Of a stretch of 6,829 bases of DNA, positions 5,592 through 6,829 are shown one piece after another. Numbering within the stretch: position 1 is the first letter of the stretch; the number at the start of each line of letters is the position of its first letter. The notes beneath the pieces are model-generated. The model saw nothing but the letters and a program-made list of their open reading frames with translations. It did no database searches and was not told the DNA's origin. The DNA is taken from contig DLLA01000083.1 in NCBI GenBank assembly GCA_002479035.1, forward strand, positions 1 to 6,829. Direction: 5' to 3'. A program made the position numbers and the translations under genes. The stretch is from Bacteroidales bacterium UBA7574. Lineage in GTDB: Bacteria; Bacteroidota; Bacteroidia; Bacteroidales; Paludibacteraceae.

Positions 5592-5613
5592 CGTCCCTAA
5601 AAGGCGAAAAATT

Positions 5614-6765
5614 ATGAAGCGATTGACGTTGAACCACATTAGTACAGCCGTATTAGGACTGCTATTTATCATAGTGATAGTCAGCGTATTGTACACCAAC
5701 TACATAGCCGAGCAATTAGCCGAAGAAGAACGCAAAAAGATGGAATTGTGGGCTGAAGCCACCAAGCAGTTTATCATTGCGGACGAGAACGAGAATATCG
5801 ACTTCCTCTTGCAGGTCATGGAGGGCAATACCACCATTCCTGTGTATATGGTAGATGCTGATTATCACCTGCTTATGTCGCGTAATGTCCGTGAACCCAA
5901 GCGCAACGTGGAGGAGTTCTATGCTGACAAAATAGCCACCCTGCGTGAGTCGCAGCAGCCCATCAAGGTGCAGATTTCGGATGATATTGTACAATACATT
6001 TACTACGAAGACTCCTACCTGCTGAAGCGGCTGTACTATTTCCCGTATATTGAGTTTTCATTGATTCTCACTTTTGTCATAATCGCCGTCATCACGCTGC
6101 TTATCGTGCAACGAAGTGAGCAGAACAGCCTGTGGATAGGGCTTTCCAAAGAGACTGCCCACCAATTGGGTACCCCGATTTCCAGTCTCAATGCGTGGAA
6201 CGAACTGCTCAAAGCGCGTTACCCGGATGATGCCCTCCTGCCCCAAATGGACGAAGATATCAAGCGCCTGCAGATGATAGCCGAGCGGTTCTCGAAGATT
6301 GGTTCACAGCCCGAAGTGGAGGTGCATGAGTTGGTGCCCGTCCTTCAGGAGGCGGTCAACTATATGCGTGCGCGCACATCCTCAAAAGTCGAATACATAC
6401 TGCACACACCACCCGCGGAGCATTGCGAGGTCAAGATGTGCGTGCCGCTATTTGAGTGGGTGATTGAGAACCTGTGCAAGAATGCCATTGACTCAATGGA
6501 AGGGGTAGGGACTATCACCATATCTACACAAGTGGCTGACAGAAAGGTGTTTATAGATGTGGCAGATACCGGAAAAGGTATCGACAGGCATCGCTACAAG
6601 ACCATCTTCCGCCCCGGGTACACCAGCAAAAAACGAGGTTGGGGATTAGGGCTCAGTCTCAGCCGGCGCATCATTGAGGACTACCACCACGGAAAATTGT
6701 TTGTCAAGCAATCACAGATAGGCGTGGGTACCACATTTCGCATTGTATTAGAGTTAAATCATTGA
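5614..6765 (+). CDS. Membrane sensor histidine kinase with noncanonical H-box
   Basis: This 383-residue protein has a TM helix at about 11-28 and an extracytoplasmic sensor region at about 29-143 (including TTIPVYMVDADYHLLMSRNV, 73-92). A second TM helix lies at about 147-166, then an autokinase module follows. The phosphoacceptor is H183 (codon 6160-6162) in KETAHQLGTPISSLNAW, an H-box variant typical of a Bacteroidetes kinase group, in place of SHELRTP. The ATPase domain is complete: N-box ENLCKNAIDSMEG (285-297), G1 DVADTGKGID (315-324), F-box FRPGYTSK (332-339) and G2 GWGLGLSLSRRII (342-354). It would autophosphorylate in response to an envelope signal and pass phosphate to a response regulator not encoded here. 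The start at 5614 lies 22 nt after the -7 box. The open frame extends back to 5455, but that would overlap the promoter and the divergent gene. There is no receiver domain and no clear HAMP domain. Confidence 0.93.
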   Translation: MKRLTLNHISTAVLGLLFIIVIVSVLYTNYIAEQLAEEERKKMELWAEATKQFIIADENENIDFLLQVMEGNTTIPVYMVDADYHLLMSRNVREPKRNVEEFYADKIATLRESQQPIKVQISDDIVQYIYYEDSYLLKRLYYFPYIEFSLILTFVIIAVITLLIVQRSEQNSLWIGLSKETAHQLGTPISSLNAWNELLKARYPDDALLPQMDEDIKRLQMIAERFSKIGSQPEVEVHELVPVLQEAVNYMRARTSSKVEYILHTPPAEHCEVKMCVPLFEWVIENLCKNAIDSMEGVGTITISTQVADRKVFIDVADTGKGIDRHRYKTIFRPGYTSKKRGWGLGLSLSRRIIEDYHHGKLFVKQSQIGVGTTFRIVLELNH

Positions 6766-6767
6766 AT

Positions 6768-6829
6768 ATGAAAAAGAAACATGTTATTATACTTGTCATT
6801 GCGGCAGTCGTCATTCTCATAGTGGCGGC
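6768..6829 (+). CDS. N-terminus of an unidentified membrane or exported protein, partial
   Basis: ATG at 6768 starts 2 nt after the kinase stop (TGA at 6763-6765) and stays open to the edge: 20 codons reading MKKKHVIILVIAAVVILIVA. Three lysines followed by a long hydrophobic stretch indicate an N-terminal membrane anchor or signal peptide. The close spacing implies co-transcription with the kinase. The segment is too short to name a family. Confidence 0.7.
   Translation, partial: MKKKHVIILVIAAVVILIVA

Noticed and set aside
5455..5613. Upstream extension of the histidine kinase frame by 53 codons
   Set aside because: It would cover both divergent promoters and the start of the DUF4837 gene. 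The first TM helix follows directly from the ATG at 5614.

Overview
The window looks like chromosomal DNA of a member of the Bacteroidales (Prevotella/Bacteroides-like). Three lines support this. The promoters are of the Bacteroidetes type: three copies of TACCTTTG, each with a TTTG- or TTG-like element 20 bp upstream. Starts are preceded by AT-rich leaders rather than Shine-Dalgarno sequences. The gene content is also typical: a DUF4837 lipoprotein, a sensor kinase with the Bacteroidetes 'ETAHQLGTP' H-box, and a succinate-to-propionate decarboxylase operon in the order usual for that phylum. No mobile element, CRISPR array, tRNA or rRNA is visible.

Left part (1-4001, minus strand): one operon read right to left from a promoter at 3970-4001. 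The order is methylmalonyl-CoA epimerase (mce), the carboxyltransferase alpha subunit (mmdA), a small one-TM OadG-type subunit, a biotin carrier (mmdC) and the Na+-pumping beta subunit (mmdB). mmdB runs off the left edge at its GADG motif. Together they would epimerise methylmalonyl-CoA, move its carboxyl group onto biotin and decarboxylate carboxybiotin at the membrane, giving propionyl-CoA and a sodium gradient. There is no biotin carboxylase gene here, and mmdB is present, so decarboxylation is favoured over propionyl-CoA carboxylase. The biotin carrier is unusual: it has two near-identical biotinyl domains, each with an intact ESMKMEN site.

Middle (3817-4324): a 508-bp AT-rich stretch without a convincing gene. 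It holds the operon promoter, a roughly 150-nt leader with a possible 21-codon upstream ORF, a palindrome at the predicted transcription start, a perfect 17-bp tandem duplication and some weak inverted repeats.

Right part (4325-6829): a minus-strand DUF4837 lipoprotein gene and a plus-strand sensor histidine kinase are transcribed divergently from back-to-back promoters inside a 119-bp gap. The lipoprotein gene carries a short AT-rich, purine-skewed insert (4781-4819) resembling repeats often seen between genes in Bacteroidales. The kinase is followed after 2 nt by the start of another gene with an N-terminal hydrophobic segment, cut off by the right edge. No response regulator gene is in the window.
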